Shown here in pieces: positions 44,999 to 54,629 of a DNA stretch of 64,000 nucleotides; positions within the stretch are counted from its first letter, which is position 1, and every line of letters starts with the position of its first letter. A model generated the notes under the pieces. The model did no database searches. It saw only the letters and a program-made list of their open reading frames with translations, and was not told the origin of the DNA. The stretch is taken from contig CAIZMV010000034.1 of the NCBI GenBank assembly GCA_903934195.1, positions 1 to 64,000 of the forward strand, given 5' to 3'. Both the position numbers and the translations under genes were made by a program. The stretch is from an uncultured Acidimicrobiaceae bacterium (GTDB taxonomy: Bacteria; Actinomycetota; Acidimicrobiia; Acidimicrobiales; Ilumatobacteraceae).

Positions 44999-47020
44999 GT
45001 GCCAGATTTTCAGGTTGTTTCCGCTTTCCAGCCCGCCGGAGATCAGCCAAAGGCGATTGCAGGGCTCACTGAAGGTATCAACACTGGCGACAGATTTCAG
45101 ACCCTTCTCGGAATCACCGGTTCAGGTAAATCGGCCACAATTGCGTGGACTATTGAAGCGACGCAACGACCAACTTTGATTCTTGCGCCGAACAAAAGTT
45201 TGGCAGCACAGTTAGCACAAGAAATGCGTGAGTTCTTCCCACACAATCGTGTGGAGTTCTTTGTCAGTTATTACGACTACTACCAACCCGAGGCGTACAT
45301 ACCGTCTAGCGATACCTTCATTGAAAAGGACTCGTCTATCAATGATGAAATTGATCGGTTGCGTCACTCAGCAACCGCAGCACTATTGACGCGTCGAGAC
45401 ACAATTGTTGTGGCCAGTGTGTCGTGTATCTACGGAATGGGAGACCCCGAGGAGTATCGGGGCCAGTTGCTTGAATTGCATGTTGGAGTTGATTACGACC
45501 AACGCAGCATGTTGAGACGTCTTGTTGACTTGCAGTACGGACGAAATGACATGACTCTCGGGCGCGGTAATTTCCGAGTTCGTGGCGACACGGTAGAAGT
45601 GCATGCTGCATATGAAGAATCTGTAGCTCGTATCGAGATGTTCGGCGACACCATTGACCGAATCACCATGATTGACCCTCTGACGGGTGAGACATTGTCA
45701 GAGCCAAGTGAGATTGTTATTTTCCCGGCGACTCACTACGTAACCGGTGATGCACGTATGCGTCGCGCGGTGCTGGGTATTGAAAAGGAACTGCAAGAGC
45801 AGTTGGCAATGTTCGAGTCGCAAGGCAAATTGCTTGAAGCCCAACGCTTACGAATGCGAACCAGTTACGACCTCGAGATGATGCAAGAGATGGGGTATTG
45901 CAATGGCATTGAGAACTACTCGATGCATATTGATGATCGCCAGCCGGGTGAGCCCCCATTCACATTGCTTGATTACTTCCCAAAGGACTACTTACTCATT
46001 ATTGATGAAAGCCACGTAGCGATTCCACAACTACACGCGCAGTACGCAGGCGATAGAAGCCGTAAGAACACTTTGGTTGAACACGGCTTTCGTTTACCTA
46101 GCGCCCGTGATAACAGACCACTGCAATTTGAAGAAACAATGGAACGCATTAACCAGTGCATCTTTATGTCCGCCACTCCAGCGCCTTTCGAACTCAACCA
46201 CAGCCAACGAGTTGTTGATCAAATTGTTCGTCCTACTGGGCTAGTTGACCCGGAAGTAATTGTTCGCCCGACGAAGGGCCAGATCGATGACCTTATTGAG
46301 ATGGTTCGCGGACGAATTGAGAATGGTGATCGCATTCTGGTGACCACGTTGACGAAGAAGATGTCTGAAGACCTAACGGACTACTTGTTAGAGCAAGGCC
46401 TACGGGTTCGCTATTTGCATTCCAATATCGACACGATGCAACGAATTGAGATTCTTCGGTCCTTACGCCTTGGTGAGTTTGATGTGTTGATTGGCATCAA
46501 CTTGTTGCGTGAAGGACTCGACCTGCCCGAAGTGTCGCTTGTGGCCATCCTTGATGCCGACAAGGAAGGCTTCCTTCGTAGTGAGACGGCACTGATTCAG
46601 ATGATCGGTCGTGCTGCCCGAAACGTATCGGGACAAGTAATTATGTATGCGGACAAAATCACGCCGTCAATGGAGCGCGCAATTGGGGAAACGAAACGTC
46701 GCAGAGAGACGCAGATTGCGTACAACCTTGAAAACGGAATCGAGCCAAAGACAATTCGCAAGGCTGTTGGCGACATACTTTCTTTCCTCAACGGTTTCGG
46801 AGAAGATTCTGCGCTGCCAGGCAAAGGCGGCCGACGTCAGCACGAGCGCGACAAGGTCAAACATGATCTGAAGTCACTTCCGCAACAGGAACTTGGCCGT
46901 CTCATCCAAACCTTGGAAGAGGAGATGCATGAAGCCGCCACAGACCTCAAATTTGAGTATGCAGCTCGATTGCGCGATGAAATAAATGATTTGCGACGCG
47001 AACTTCGTGACGCGCGATAG
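44999..47020 (+). CDS. uvrB: UvrABC system protein B
   Basis: UvrB is the damage-verifying helicase subunit, 673 aa. Walker A GITGSGKS is at 38-45. The beta-hairpin region [21 protein letters not shown] is near 88-109 and the DESHV box near 335. [18 protein letters not shown] and IGRAARN are helicase motifs V and VI. The C-terminal UVR domain [18 protein letters not shown] binds UvrC. The start is GTG at 44999 with GGGAAG upstream; the longer frame to 44909 is inside coaE. Confidence 0.96.
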   Translation: MPDFQVVSAFQPAGDQPKAIAGLTEGINTGDRFQTLLGITGSGKSATIAWTIEATQRPTLILAPNKSLAAQLAQEMREFFPHNRVEFFVSYYDYYQPEAYIPSSDTFIEKDSSINDEIDRLRHSATAALLTRRDTIVVASVSCIYGMGDPEEYRGQLLELHVGVDYDQRSMLRRLVDLQYGRNDMTLGRGNFRVRGDTVEVHAAYEESVARIEMFGDTIDRITMIDPLTGETLSEPSEIVIFPATHYVTGDARMRRAVLGIEKELQEQLAMFESQGKLLEAQRLRMRTSYDLEMMQEMGYCNGIENYSMHIDDRQPGEPPFTLLDYFPKDYLLIIDESHVAIPQLHAQYAGDRSRKNTLVEHGFRLPSARDNRPLQFEETMERINQCIFMSATPAPFELNHSQRVVDQIVRPTGLVDPEVIVRPTKGQIDDLIEMVRGRIENGDRILVTTLTKKMSEDLTDYLLEQGLRVRYLHSNIDTMQRIEILRSLRLGEFDVLIGINLLREGLDLPEVSLVAILDADKEGFLRSETALIQMIGRAARNVSGQVIMYADKITPSMERAIGETKRRRETQIAYNLENGIEPKTIRKAVGDILSFLNGFGEDSALPGKGGRRQHERDKVKHDLKSLPQQELGRLIQTLEEEMHEAATDLKFEYAARLRDEINDLRRELRDAR

Positions 47021-47040
47021 TCGTTCGGTAACCTTCCTAT

Positions 47041-50025
47041 ATGGCTGACCAAATAGTCGTACGCGGCGCTCGCGAACACAACCTCAAGAATGTCAGCATC
47101 GAACTACCGCGCGACAAACTCATCGTATTCACGGGTCTGTCGGGTAGCGGGAAAAGCTCTCTGGCCTTTGACACCATTTATGCCGAAGGCCAACGCCGTT
47201 ACGTTGAAAGTCTCTCTGCCTACGCGCGCCAGTTTTTGGGGCAAATGGATAAGCCCGATGTGGATCTGATTGAAGGATTGTCTCCTGCAATTTCCATTGA
47301 CCAGAAATCAGCAAGCCGTAACCCGCGTTCGACGGTTGGCACAATCACAGAGATCTACGACTACCTGCGTCTTCTGTATGCACGAATTGGTATCCAACAT
47401 TGTCCAGTTGATGGAACTCGTTTAGAGCGTCAGACTCCGCAACAAATTGTTGACCGCATCATGACTCTCGCCGAGGGCACTCGCTTTCAAGTCTTGGCCC
47501 CGGTGGTTCGCGGACGTAAGGGCGAATACGACACATTGCTGTCTGAACTGGCAGGCCAAGGCTATGTGCGTGCTCGTATCGACGGTGAAGTTCGCGATAT
47601 CGCCGAGTTTCTGGCCTCTGGCGAAAAGCTGGCTCGCTACGAAAATCACTCGATTGACATCATTGTCGACCGCCTGGTTCGACGTGATGACATCACGCGC
47701 CGCCTTACTGACTCTTTGGAAACAGCCCTTCGTTTAGCGGATGGTGTTGCGGGTGTTGAACTAGTAGCAAAGGGCGATGAAGAGGGCGAGATTCTCACCT
47801 TCAGTCAGCACGTTGGATGCCCAAAGTGTGGTGCTAGCTACGACGAACCAGCTCCGCGAAATTTCTCTTTCAACTCACCATTCGGGGCCTGTGACAACTG
47901 TGAAGGACTTGGCACGAAGTTTGAAGTAGACCCCGACTTGGTCATTCCTGATATGTCGATGTCACTTAATCAGGGTGCGTTGTCTCCATGGCGCACTTCT
48001 GACACGGGATATTTCCATCGTCTTTTGGTTTCGCTTGCCGAGGATGAAGGAATTGATCTTGATAAGCCTTTCTCAAAGCTTTCTGCAAAGCATCAGAAAC
48101 TGGTTCTGCATGGCAAAGAAGGCGCGATGCAGGTCAAGTTCAAGAACCGGTTTGGGAAGGTACGCCAGTACAGCACCTCATACGAAGGAATCATTCCGTG
48201 GGTAAAGCGTCGTCACCTAGAAACTGAAAGTGACTACCTTCGCGAGCAGATTGAAAGTTACATGAGGCAAGTTCCGTGCCCGGCGTGTAACGGTGCACGA
48301 CTTCGCCCAGCAACTCTTGCAGTAACCATCAACGAGAAACATATTGCTGATGTTTGTGACATGTCGATTGCAGATTCATCTGAGTTTCTATCTGGGCTTG
48401 TTCTGAATAATCGCGATTCCATCATTGCGGAACGCATCACAAAGGAAATCAATGCTCGTCTCGGTTTTTTGCTTGACGTCGGTCTGAACTACCTCACATT
48501 GTCCCGACCTGCTGGCACCTTGGCTGGTGGTGAGGCTCAACGTATTCGGTTGGCTAGTCAGATCGGTTCAGGTTTGGTTGGCACGCTCTATGTTCTCGAC
48601 GAACCGAGCATTGGTTTGCATCAACGAGATAATCGTCGCCTTATAGACACACTCATCCGTCTTCGCGACTTGGGCAATACTGTTCTGGTTGTTGAGCATG
48701 ATGAAGAGACAATTAAAGAGAGCGACTGGATTGTAGATATTGGACCCGGTGCTGGAGAACACGGTGGCTGGGTTGTGTACAGCGGTCCAGTAGCTGGAAT
48801 TGGCTCTGCAACCGACTCCATTACAGGTAAATACTTAACCGGTAAAGCAAGTATTCCGGTACCAAAGAAAAGACGTGAACCGAGTGGTTACGAAATCACC
48901 ATTCGCGGAGCTCGAGAACACAACTTACAAAATCTGGACGTCGCAATTCCTTTGGGCTGTTTTGTCGCGGTAACTGGGGTGTCGGGAAGCGGAAAGAGCA
49001 CATTGATTCGTGACATCTTGTTGCCGTCAATGATGCAGAAGATTTACAAGAGTAAAGATTCTCCAGGTAAGCACCGCACAGTTGAAGGTATCGAGGCAAT
49101 AGACAAGGTGATTGACATGGATCAATCTCCGATCGGCCGTACTCCTCGTTCGAATGCCGCTACCTATACAGGTGTATTCGATTCAATTCGTAAATTGTTC
49201 GCTGCTGCCCCTGAATCTAAAGTGCGCGGCTATCAACCTGGTCGCTTCAGTTTCAATGTGAAGGGCGGTCGCTGTGAAGCATGTTCGGGCGACGGAACAA
49301 TAAAGATTGAGATGTTCTTTCTTCCAGATGTGTACGTGCCCTGTGAAGTCTGCAAAGGCGCCCGGTACAACCGCGACACGCTTGAGATTCAGTTCAAAGG
49401 CAAGAACATCGCCGAGATTCTGGATATGCCCATTTCAGAAGCTGTTGAGTTCTTTTCGAATCAGCCAACTATTGCACGACATATGCAGACACTTGTTGAT
49501 GTCGGACTTGGTTACGTGCGCCTTGGGCAATCTGCGCCTACTTTGTCTGGCGGTGAAGCACAAAGAGTGAAATTGGCAGCTGAGTTGGCCAAGCGATCAA
49601 CCGGGCACACGATGTACTTGCTTGATGAGCCAACAACAGGTTTGCACTTCGAAGATGTGCGTCGTTTGCTTACCGTTCTGTCTCGTTTGGTTGACCAAGG
49701 GAATACTGTGCTTGTTATCGAGCACAACTTGGATGTCATTAAGACTGCTGACTGGTTGATTGACTTAGGCCCTGAAGGTGGAAGCGGAGGCGGTCTTGTG
49801 ATTGCTGAAGGAACTCCTGAAGCTGTAGCCGGTGTGCCAGGTAGTCATACCGGTTTCTATTTGGCGCCTATGTTGGGTTTGAAATCCATTCCAATGGACA
49901 CAGCAAAGAAGACGGTTGTGAAAAAGGCAACCGTAAAGAAGCCTGCAGTCAAGAAAGCCGTGGCGAAGAAGACTGCAACGAAGCCAGCTACTGCGGCTAA
50001 ACGTAAAACTCCTGCGAAGAAGTAA
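47041..50025 (+). CDS. uvrA: UvrABC system protein A with lysine-rich C-terminal tail
   Basis: UvrA is the damage-recognition ABC ATPase, 994 aa (typical about 940-960). Walker A sites are GLSGSGKSS near 32 and GVSGSGKST near 642. ABC signatures are LAGGEAQRI and LSGGEAQRV. Zinc modules are CPKC...CDNC near 260 and CEAC...CEVC near 750. The last 39 residues (49906-50022) form a basic tail of five KKxxx pentads ([25 protein letters not shown]) followed by more Lys/Ala. This is reminiscent of histone H1 or mycobacterial HupB tails and not part of the UvrA core. uvrC starts 3 bp later. Confidence 0.96.
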   Translation: MADQIVVRGAREHNLKNVSIELPRDKLIVFTGLSGSGKSSLAFDTIYAEGQRRYVESLSAYARQFLGQMDKPDVDLIEGLSPAISIDQKSASRNPRSTVGTITEIYDYLRLLYARIGIQHCPVDGTRLERQTPQQIVDRIMTLAEGTRFQVLAPVVRGRKGEYDTLLSELAGQGYVRARIDGEVRDIAEFLASGEKLARYENHSIDIIVDRLVRRDDITRRLTDSLETALRLADGVAGVELVAKGDEEGEILTFSQHVGCPKCGASYDEPAPRNFSFNSPFGACDNCEGLGTKFEVDPDLVIPDMSMSLNQGALSPWRTSDTGYFHRLLVSLAEDEGIDLDKPFSKLSAKHQKLVLHGKEGAMQVKFKNRFGKVRQYSTSYEGIIPWVKRRHLETESDYLREQIESYMRQVPCPACNGARLRPATLAVTINEKHIADVCDMSIADSSEFLSGLVLNNRDSIIAERITKEINARLGFLLDVGLNYLTLSRPAGTLAGGEAQRIRLASQIGSGLVGTLYVLDEPSIGLHQRDNRRLIDTLIRLRDLGNTVLVVEHDEETIKESDWIVDIGPGAGEHGGWVVYSGPVAGIGSATDSITGKYLTGKASIPVPKKRREPSGYEITIRGAREHNLQNLDVAIPLGCFVAVTGVSGSGKSTLIRDILLPSMMQKIYKSKDSPGKHRTVEGIEAIDKVIDMDQSPIGRTPRSNAATYTGVFDSIRKLFAAAPESKVRGYQPGRFSFNVKGGRCEACSGDGTIKIEMFFLPDVYVPCEVCKGARYNRDTLEIQFKGKNIAEILDMPISEAVEFFSNQPTIARHMQTLVDVGLGYVRLGQSAPTLSGGEAQRVKLAAELAKRSTGHTMYLLDEPTTGLHFEDVRRLLTVLSRLVDQGNTVLVIEHNLDVIKTADWLIDLGPEGGSGGGLVIAEGTPEAVAGVPGSHTGFYLAPMLGLKSIPMDTAKKTVVKKATVKKPAVKKAVAKKTATKPATAAKRKTPAKK
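49906..50022 (+). other. KKxxx pentad tail of UvrA
   Basis: This coding segment specifies 15 Lys and one Arg in 39 residues, arranged as five consecutive five-residue units beginning KK. The nucleotide sequence is not a clean tandem repeat, so the pattern is kept at protein level. The tail would be disordered, strongly positive and able to bind DNA non-specifically. Confidence 0.85.
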
Positions 50026-50027
50026 CT

Positions 50028-51902
50028 ATGACGGTTGAACGACCAACGGCGGGTTCGGTTCCAACGTCTCCAGGGTCATATCAATTCAAAGATGAGCTAG
50101 GCCGAGTGATCTATGTAGGCAAGGCATCGAATTTGCGTACACGAGTGTCCAATTATTTTCAGGATATTTCGCAGTTACACCCCCGAACCGCCGCCATGGT
50201 CACTGCTGCGCATTCTCTTGAGTGGATAGAGGTGCGTAATGAAGTTGAAGCATTGATTCTTGAGTACTCGCTTATTAAACAGCATCGACCTCGGTTCAAT
50301 GTCCGGTTGCGCGATGACAAGAGCTATCCGTTTTTGGCTGTGACGATGGATGAAGAGTGGCCACGTGCTGTTGTGATGCGAGGAGTTCGTAAGAAGGGCA
50401 CACGCTATTTCGGGCCGTATCCGCATGCTTGGGCAATTCGCGACACCCTTGACTTGCTGTTGCGCACCTTCCCGGTTCGTACGTGCAGTCAATCGAAATT
50501 CAATACCCACAACAAATTGGGTAAACCCTGTCTGCTGTTTCACATTGAGAAGTGCTCAGGGCCCTGCGTTGGAGAAGTTTCTGATACTGCGTACGCCGAA
50601 TACGTAAAACAACTGTGTGCATTCCTAGATGGCGACACCGATTCAGTAGTCCTGCAGCTCCGTTCTGAAATGCTGGAAGCTTCCAAGAACATGGAATACG
50701 AAAAGGCTGGTCGAATTCGTGACCGACTCAGTGGCGTTGAACGTGCATTAGAGAAGCAACAAATGGTCGGGGAATGTGATGAAGATCTCGATGTGATTGG
50801 GCTTGTTGACGATGAACTGGAAGCTGCGGTGCAGGTGTTTTATGTGCGTAAGGGGCGAGTTGTTGGTCGAAAGGGTTTCATTCTTGACAAGGTGGAAGAT
50901 TTGACGCCTGGTGGCTTGATTGATCGAATACTTGAAGAGATGTACGGAGACGAGCCAGCACTGGGTATTCCGTCACAAGTTCTTGTTCCGGTAATTCCAG
51001 ATGATGCATCAACATACACGGAGTGGTTAACACACCTACGCGGTTCCAATGTTCAGATTCGTGTTCCGCAACGCGGAGATAAACGCGAGCTTCATGAAAC
51101 AGTCACCGTTAATGCGAGAGAAGAATTCGCACGACATCGCTTACGTCGCGCGTCTGATCACAACTCTCGAAGTCAGGCATTGACGGAGCTGCAGCAGTTG
51201 CTAGATCTTCCAATAGCGCCATTGCGTATTGAGTGCTACGACATGGCCCACCTGCACGGAACTGACTATGTGGGCTCCATGGTGGTGCTTGAAGACGGTA
51301 TTCCGAACAAGCGTGAGTATCGCCGTTTCGGCGTAAAAGAAGTGATTGGGAATGATGATTACGCAGCGATGAGAGAAGTCCTCACGCGTCGCCTTCAGGC
51401 GTATCTGGATTCGCGGAATGCACCGGCTCTGGAAGAAGGCGGGAAGCCCTCCAAATTCTCGTATCCACCACAATTGCTCTTGGTTGATGGTGGCAAGGGG
51501 CAGCTGGGTGTCGCAATCCAGGTGTTGGAAGAACTCGGACTAACAGATGAGATTCCTGTTGCGTCTCTTGCAAAGAAGTTCGAGGAGGTATTTGTACCTG
51601 GTCGTCAAGAACCAATCATTATTCCTAGGGGCAGTGAAGCTCTTTTCATGTTGCAACGAGTGCGCGATGAAGCACATCGCTTTGCAAACACGTTTCACAG
51701 AGAACTGCGAGGCAAGCGAATGATCTCATCTCAGTTGGATGGCATTCCAGGACTTGGTGAGGTGCGAGCAAAACGTCTTGTGAAAGAAATGAAAGGTGTC
51801 AATGCTGTGAAGAATGCTTCACGCGAAGATTTAGCCTTGCTGTCGTGGCTGCCCGCTGCAGTTGCCGATGCCATTCACTCTCATTTTCATCCTGACATCT
51901 AG
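50028..51902 (+). CDS. uvrC: UvrABC system protein C
   Basis: UvrC makes both incisions in nucleotide excision repair; it has 624 aa. The N-terminal GIY-YIG nuclease is visible as GSYQF...VIYVGKASNLRTRVSNYF (residues ~15-45). UVR (SEMLEASKNMEYEKAGRIRD near 215) binds UvrB. The RNase-H-like endonuclease domain has RIECYDMAHLHGTDYVGSMV and LLVDGGKGQLGVA. Helix-hairpin-helix motifs GIPGLGEVRAKRL and WLPAAVADAI close the protein. It lies 3 bp behind uvrA, so uvrA and uvrC share a transcript. Confidence 0.96.
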   Translation: MTVERPTAGSVPTSPGSYQFKDELGRVIYVGKASNLRTRVSNYFQDISQLHPRTAAMVTAAHSLEWIEVRNEVEALILEYSLIKQHRPRFNVRLRDDKSYPFLAVTMDEEWPRAVVMRGVRKKGTRYFGPYPHAWAIRDTLDLLLRTFPVRTCSQSKFNTHNKLGKPCLLFHIEKCSGPCVGEVSDTAYAEYVKQLCAFLDGDTDSVVLQLRSEMLEASKNMEYEKAGRIRDRLSGVERALEKQQMVGECDEDLDVIGLVDDELEAAVQVFYVRKGRVVGRKGFILDKVEDLTPGGLIDRILEEMYGDEPALGIPSQVLVPVIPDDASTYTEWLTHLRGSNVQIRVPQRGDKRELHETVTVNAREEFARHRLRRASDHNSRSQALTELQQLLDLPIAPLRIECYDMAHLHGTDYVGSMVVLEDGIPNKREYRRFGVKEVIGNDDYAAMREVLTRRLQAYLDSRNAPALEEGGKPSKFSYPPQLLLVDGGKGQLGVAIQVLEELGLTDEIPVASLAKKFEEVFVPGRQEPIIIPRGSEALFMLQRVRDEAHRFANTFHRELRGKRMISSQLDGIPGLGEVRAKRLVKEMKGVNAVKNASREDLALLSWLPAAVADAIHSHFHPDI

Positions 51903-51911
51903 TGTGTAGAG

Positions 51912-52637
51912 ATGAGTGACAACGGTTTATGGGATGAACACGCCCAATGGTGGATCGATGGATTCACTGACGGCGCTGACCCTGAATATGTTGAGCAGAT
52001 TATTCCGCTGGCCGTTGAAGAGTTGGCTGGTCGACACAAGGTTCTTGATCTTGGTTGCGGCGACGGACAAATAGCCCGTGCGTTGGCCGCCCAAGGATCT
52101 GATGTTCTTGGTGTCGACCCTACGCAATTACATATAGATGTAGCAATCGAACGTGGCGGAGGGCCTCGATACGTTCTTGGTGGCGCTACAAAGATTCCTG
52201 CCGATGACGAGTCCTTTGATGCAGTAGTTGCGTGTCTGGTGTTTGAGCACATTGACCAGATGGACGAAGCAATGACTGAAGTGGCACGAGTGTTGAAACC
52301 GCACGGCCAGTTCAGTTTCTTTCTGAATCATCCGTTGTTGCAGACTCCTGGAAGTGGCTGGATAGACGACCACATCATTGATCCGCCGGAACAGTATTGG
52401 CGAATAGGTCCATATCTCGTAGAGACAGAGTCGATAGAGGAAGTTGAAAAGGATGTGTACATCAGGTTCATCCATCGGCCTCTCAGCCGGTATGTCAATG
52501 CGCTTCTTGCTAATGGAATGAATCTTGAACGCATGGTGGAACCGTCGCCACCTGCTGGTTTTCTAGCCCGAGCACCTGAGTATGCATTGGCTCATACCGT
52601 TCCCCGTTTGTTGTATCTGCGTTCAACCAAGCATTAA
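51912..52637 (+). CDS. Class I SAM-dependent methyltransferase (UbiE/Methyltransf_11-like)
   Basis: The 241-aa product has VLDLGCGDGQIARALAAQG (motif I, near 44), GVDPTQ, DDESFDAVVACLVFEHI (motif II region) and EVARVLKPHGQFSFF. The substrate is unknown. It sits between uvrC and rapZ, where actinobacteria usually have no gene, with 9 bp to uvrC and 23 bp to rapZ, so it should share their transcript. The C-terminal half contains an aromatic/acidic region (EQYWRIGPYLVETES), possibly substrate-specific. Confidence 0.87.
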   Translation: MSDNGLWDEHAQWWIDGFTDGADPEYVEQIIPLAVEELAGRHKVLDLGCGDGQIARALAAQGSDVLGVDPTQLHIDVAIERGGGPRYVLGGATKIPADDESFDAVVACLVFEHIDQMDEAMTEVARVLKPHGQFSFFLNHPLLQTPGSGWIDDHIIDPPEQYWRIGPYLVETESIEEVEKDVYIRFIHRPLSRYVNALLANGMNLERMVEPSPPAGFLARAPEYALAHTVPRLLYLRSTKH

Positions 52638-52660
52638 CTTTCAGCCTGTAGCCTTCGCAT

Positions 52661-53515
52661 ATGACTGACATCCTCGTTGTGACGGGACTCTCAGGTGGCG
52701 GGCGTTCGCAGGCCGCTGACAGCCTGGAAGACATGGGCTGGTTTGTCGTCGACAACCTACCGGTGGTGTTGATCGACAAAGTTGTTGAACTTTCTGGGGA
52801 GGCCGGGGGCGAGATCAACAAATTGTGTCTGGTGGTTGGTAACGCTCGCCAGCAAGCAGGCATTCTTGGCGCAATTGACACTCTGCGTGCGGAGGGCCAC
52901 CGAGTAAGAATTGTCTTTCTAGAAGCAACTACTCGCGAATTGGTACGCCGCTACGAAGCGACTCGTCGTAAACATCCGTTAAGTGATGGAAGTCTCGGGC
53001 TGGAAGAAGTCATTGAGCGTGAGCGTGGTGCTATTGGTGAAGTGAAAGCAGCAGCCGACATCGTTATCGATACAACTGGTCTCAACGTTCATCAATTGAA
53101 GAGTCAATTGTCTTCGCTGTTTGGCACTGAGGACATCAAGGACTCCCTGCAAGTTTCAGTAACTTCATTTGGTTTCAAGCATGGTGTTCCGATTGACGTG
53201 GACATGATTCTGGATGTGCGATTCCTGCCAAACCCTCATTGGGATGAAGAACTGCGCCCTCTCAGCGGCCTCGACCAGCCAGTTAAGGACTATGTGTTGA
53301 AGTCGCCGTTGGCCTCTGATTTTTCCGAGAGAGTAAACAGCCTCCTCGAATTGATTCTGCCGGCGTATGTGCAAGAGGGCAGGAGCTATCTGACCATCGG
53401 AATCGGATGTACTGGCGGTAGGCACAGATCTGTTGCTTTGGCTGGCCATATTGCCGAGCGAATTGCTCAGATGGGCTACAAATTGCGCGTCACCCACCGC
53501 GATATCAGCCTCTAG
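52661..53515 (+). CDS. rapZ: RNase adapter protein RapZ/YvcJ-family nucleotide-binding protein
   Basis: The 284-aa product has the P-loop GLSGGGRS at 9-16, with Arg at the usual Lys as in actinobacterial members, and EDMGWFVVDNLPVVLI. The C-terminal domain carries YVLKSPLASDFSERV and TIGIGCTGGRHRSVALAGHIAERI. In enterobacteria RapZ steers RNase E on small RNAs of amino-sugar metabolism; the actinobacterial role is unclear. The usual followers yvcK and whiA are missing: the next gene is gap. Confidence 0.92.
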   Translation: MTDILVVTGLSGGGRSQAADSLEDMGWFVVDNLPVVLIDKVVELSGEAGGEINKLCLVVGNARQQAGILGAIDTLRAEGHRVRIVFLEATTRELVRRYEATRRKHPLSDGSLGLEEVIERERGAIGEVKAAADIVIDTTGLNVHQLKSQLSSLFGTEDIKDSLQVSVTSFGFKHGVPIDVDMILDVRFLPNPHWDEELRPLSGLDQPVKDYVLKSPLASDFSERVNSLLELILPAYVQEGRSYLTIGIGCTGGRHRSVALAGHIAERIAQMGYKLRVTHRDISL

Positions 53516-53520
53516 AGGGT

Positions 53521-53550
53521 TCGCACATTGAGCGGGCACCCGTCGTGCGA
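53521..53550 (+). terminator. Possible hairpin after rapZ
   Basis: TCGCAC (53521-53526) and GTGCGA (53545-53550) are exact inverted repeats, with an inner GCGG/CCGT stem between them, starting 6 bp after the rapZ stop. There is no T-run, so this may be a Rho-assisted or weak terminator, or an mRNA-stability element. Confidence 0.35.
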
Positions 53551-53574
53551 GGGTGGCGAACTAAGGTGGGATGC

Positions 53575-53593
53575 GGTTCACCTTGCGTGAACC
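53575..53593 (+). promoter_or_regulatory. GGTTCAC/GTGAACC palindrome in the gap leader
   Basis: GGTTCAC (53575-53581) and GTGAACC (53587-53593) are perfect inverted repeats around a 5-base centre, ending 28 bp before the gap GTG. An outer GTGG/CCAC pair (53566-53569 and 53594-53597) can extend it. It may be a dimeric repressor site for glycolytic control or a leader hairpin. Confidence 0.45.
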
Positions 53594-53621
53594 CCACGAT
53601 TCTTGGTGAAAGGACCACATT

Positions 53622-54620
53622 GTGACTGTACGCGTTGGTATTAACGGATTTGGTCGTATCGGCCGTAACTTCTTTCGGGCAATTGCTGCTCGCGGTGCTG
53701 ATATCGAGATTGTCGCAGTTAATGATCTCGGATCATTAAAGACAATGGCTCACCTTCTGAAGTACGACTCGGTGCTTGGTGTTCTGCCGAACACGATTGA
53801 AGCAGTCGACGGCGGAATCAGCATTGACGGAAAAGTCTTGAAGGTACTTACTGAGCGTGACCCAAAGGCTCTTCCATGGGGTGCGTTAGGAGTTGACCTC
53901 GTTATTGAGTCAACGGGTATCTTCACTGACCGCGACAAAGCAGCAATGCATCTTGAAGGTGGAGCTCCGTTGGTCATAGTCAGTGCACCGTCAAACGGCG
54001 CAGATGCCACCATCGTGTACGGCGTTAACCAGAATGACTTCAAGCGCGGCACTCACAAAGTGATCTCAAATGCCAGCTGCACAACCAACTGTTTCGTGCC
54101 AATGGTAAAAGTCCTTGACGATGCGTTCGGTGTGGAAAACGGATTGATGACCACAATTCATGCATACACCGGTGATCAATCTTTGGTCGATGGTCCTCAC
54201 AGTGATCTTCGTCGTGCTCGCGGGGCTGCTATCAATATCGTGCCTACCAGCACCGGCGCAGCGCGGGCTACAAGCCTTGTTCTTGAATCAATGAAGGGCA
54301 AGCTTGACGGAACTTCATTGCGCGTGCCTGTTCCCACCGGATCAATCACAGACTTCGTGGCGAACTTGAAGAAGCCAGCATCAGTCGAAGAAATCAACGC
54401 AGCCTTCAAGGCGGCAGCTTCTGGCCCGCTGAAGGGAATTCTGGAATACACCGATGCGCCAATCGTCTCGAGCGACATTGTGACTAACTCGCATTCGTGC
54501 ATCTTCGATAGCGACCTGACAATGAGCATGGGCTCCTTGGTGAAGGTTCTTGGTTGGTATGACAACGAGTGGGGTTATTCGAACCGCCTGGTCGACCTCA
54601 CCTTGCACGTAACTAAGTAG
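53622..54620 (+). CDS. gap: Glyceraldehyde-3-phosphate dehydrogenase, type I
   Basis: This is a phosphorylating NAD-linked GAPDH of 332 aa. The Rossmann motif GINGFGRIGRN is at 6-16, with Asp35 in VAVNDLG suggesting NAD preference. The catalytic Cys153 is in SNASCTTNC and His near 180 in TIHAYTGDQ. The C-terminal WYDNEWGYSNRLVDL is intact. The start is GTG at 53622 with AAAGGA upstream. It heads gap-pgk-tpiA, with 9 bp to pgk. A palindrome upstream may be its operator. Confidence 0.97.
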   Translation: MTVRVGINGFGRIGRNFFRAIAARGADIEIVAVNDLGSLKTMAHLLKYDSVLGVLPNTIEAVDGGISIDGKVLKVLTERDPKALPWGALGVDLVIESTGIFTDRDKAAMHLEGGAPLVIVSAPSNGADATIVYGVNQNDFKRGTHKVISNASCTTNCFVPMVKVLDDAFGVENGLMTTIHAYTGDQSLVDGPHSDLRRARGAAINIVPTSTGAARATSLVLESMKGKLDGTSLRVPVPTGSITDFVANLKKPASVEEINAAFKAAASGPLKGILEYTDAPIVSSDIVTNSHSCIFDSDLTMSMGSLVKVLGWYDNEWGYSNRLVDLTLHVTK

Positions 54621-54629
54621 GCACAGCAA

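Noticed and set aside
49906..50022. Possible DNA minisatellite in uvrA
   Set aside because: The KKxxx pattern is at protein level only. The 15-base units differ too much to be a recent tandem repeat.
52683..52712. Loss of the P-loop lysine in RapZ (GGGRS)
   Set aside because: Arg at this place is normal in actinobacterial RapZ relatives, so it is not a defect.
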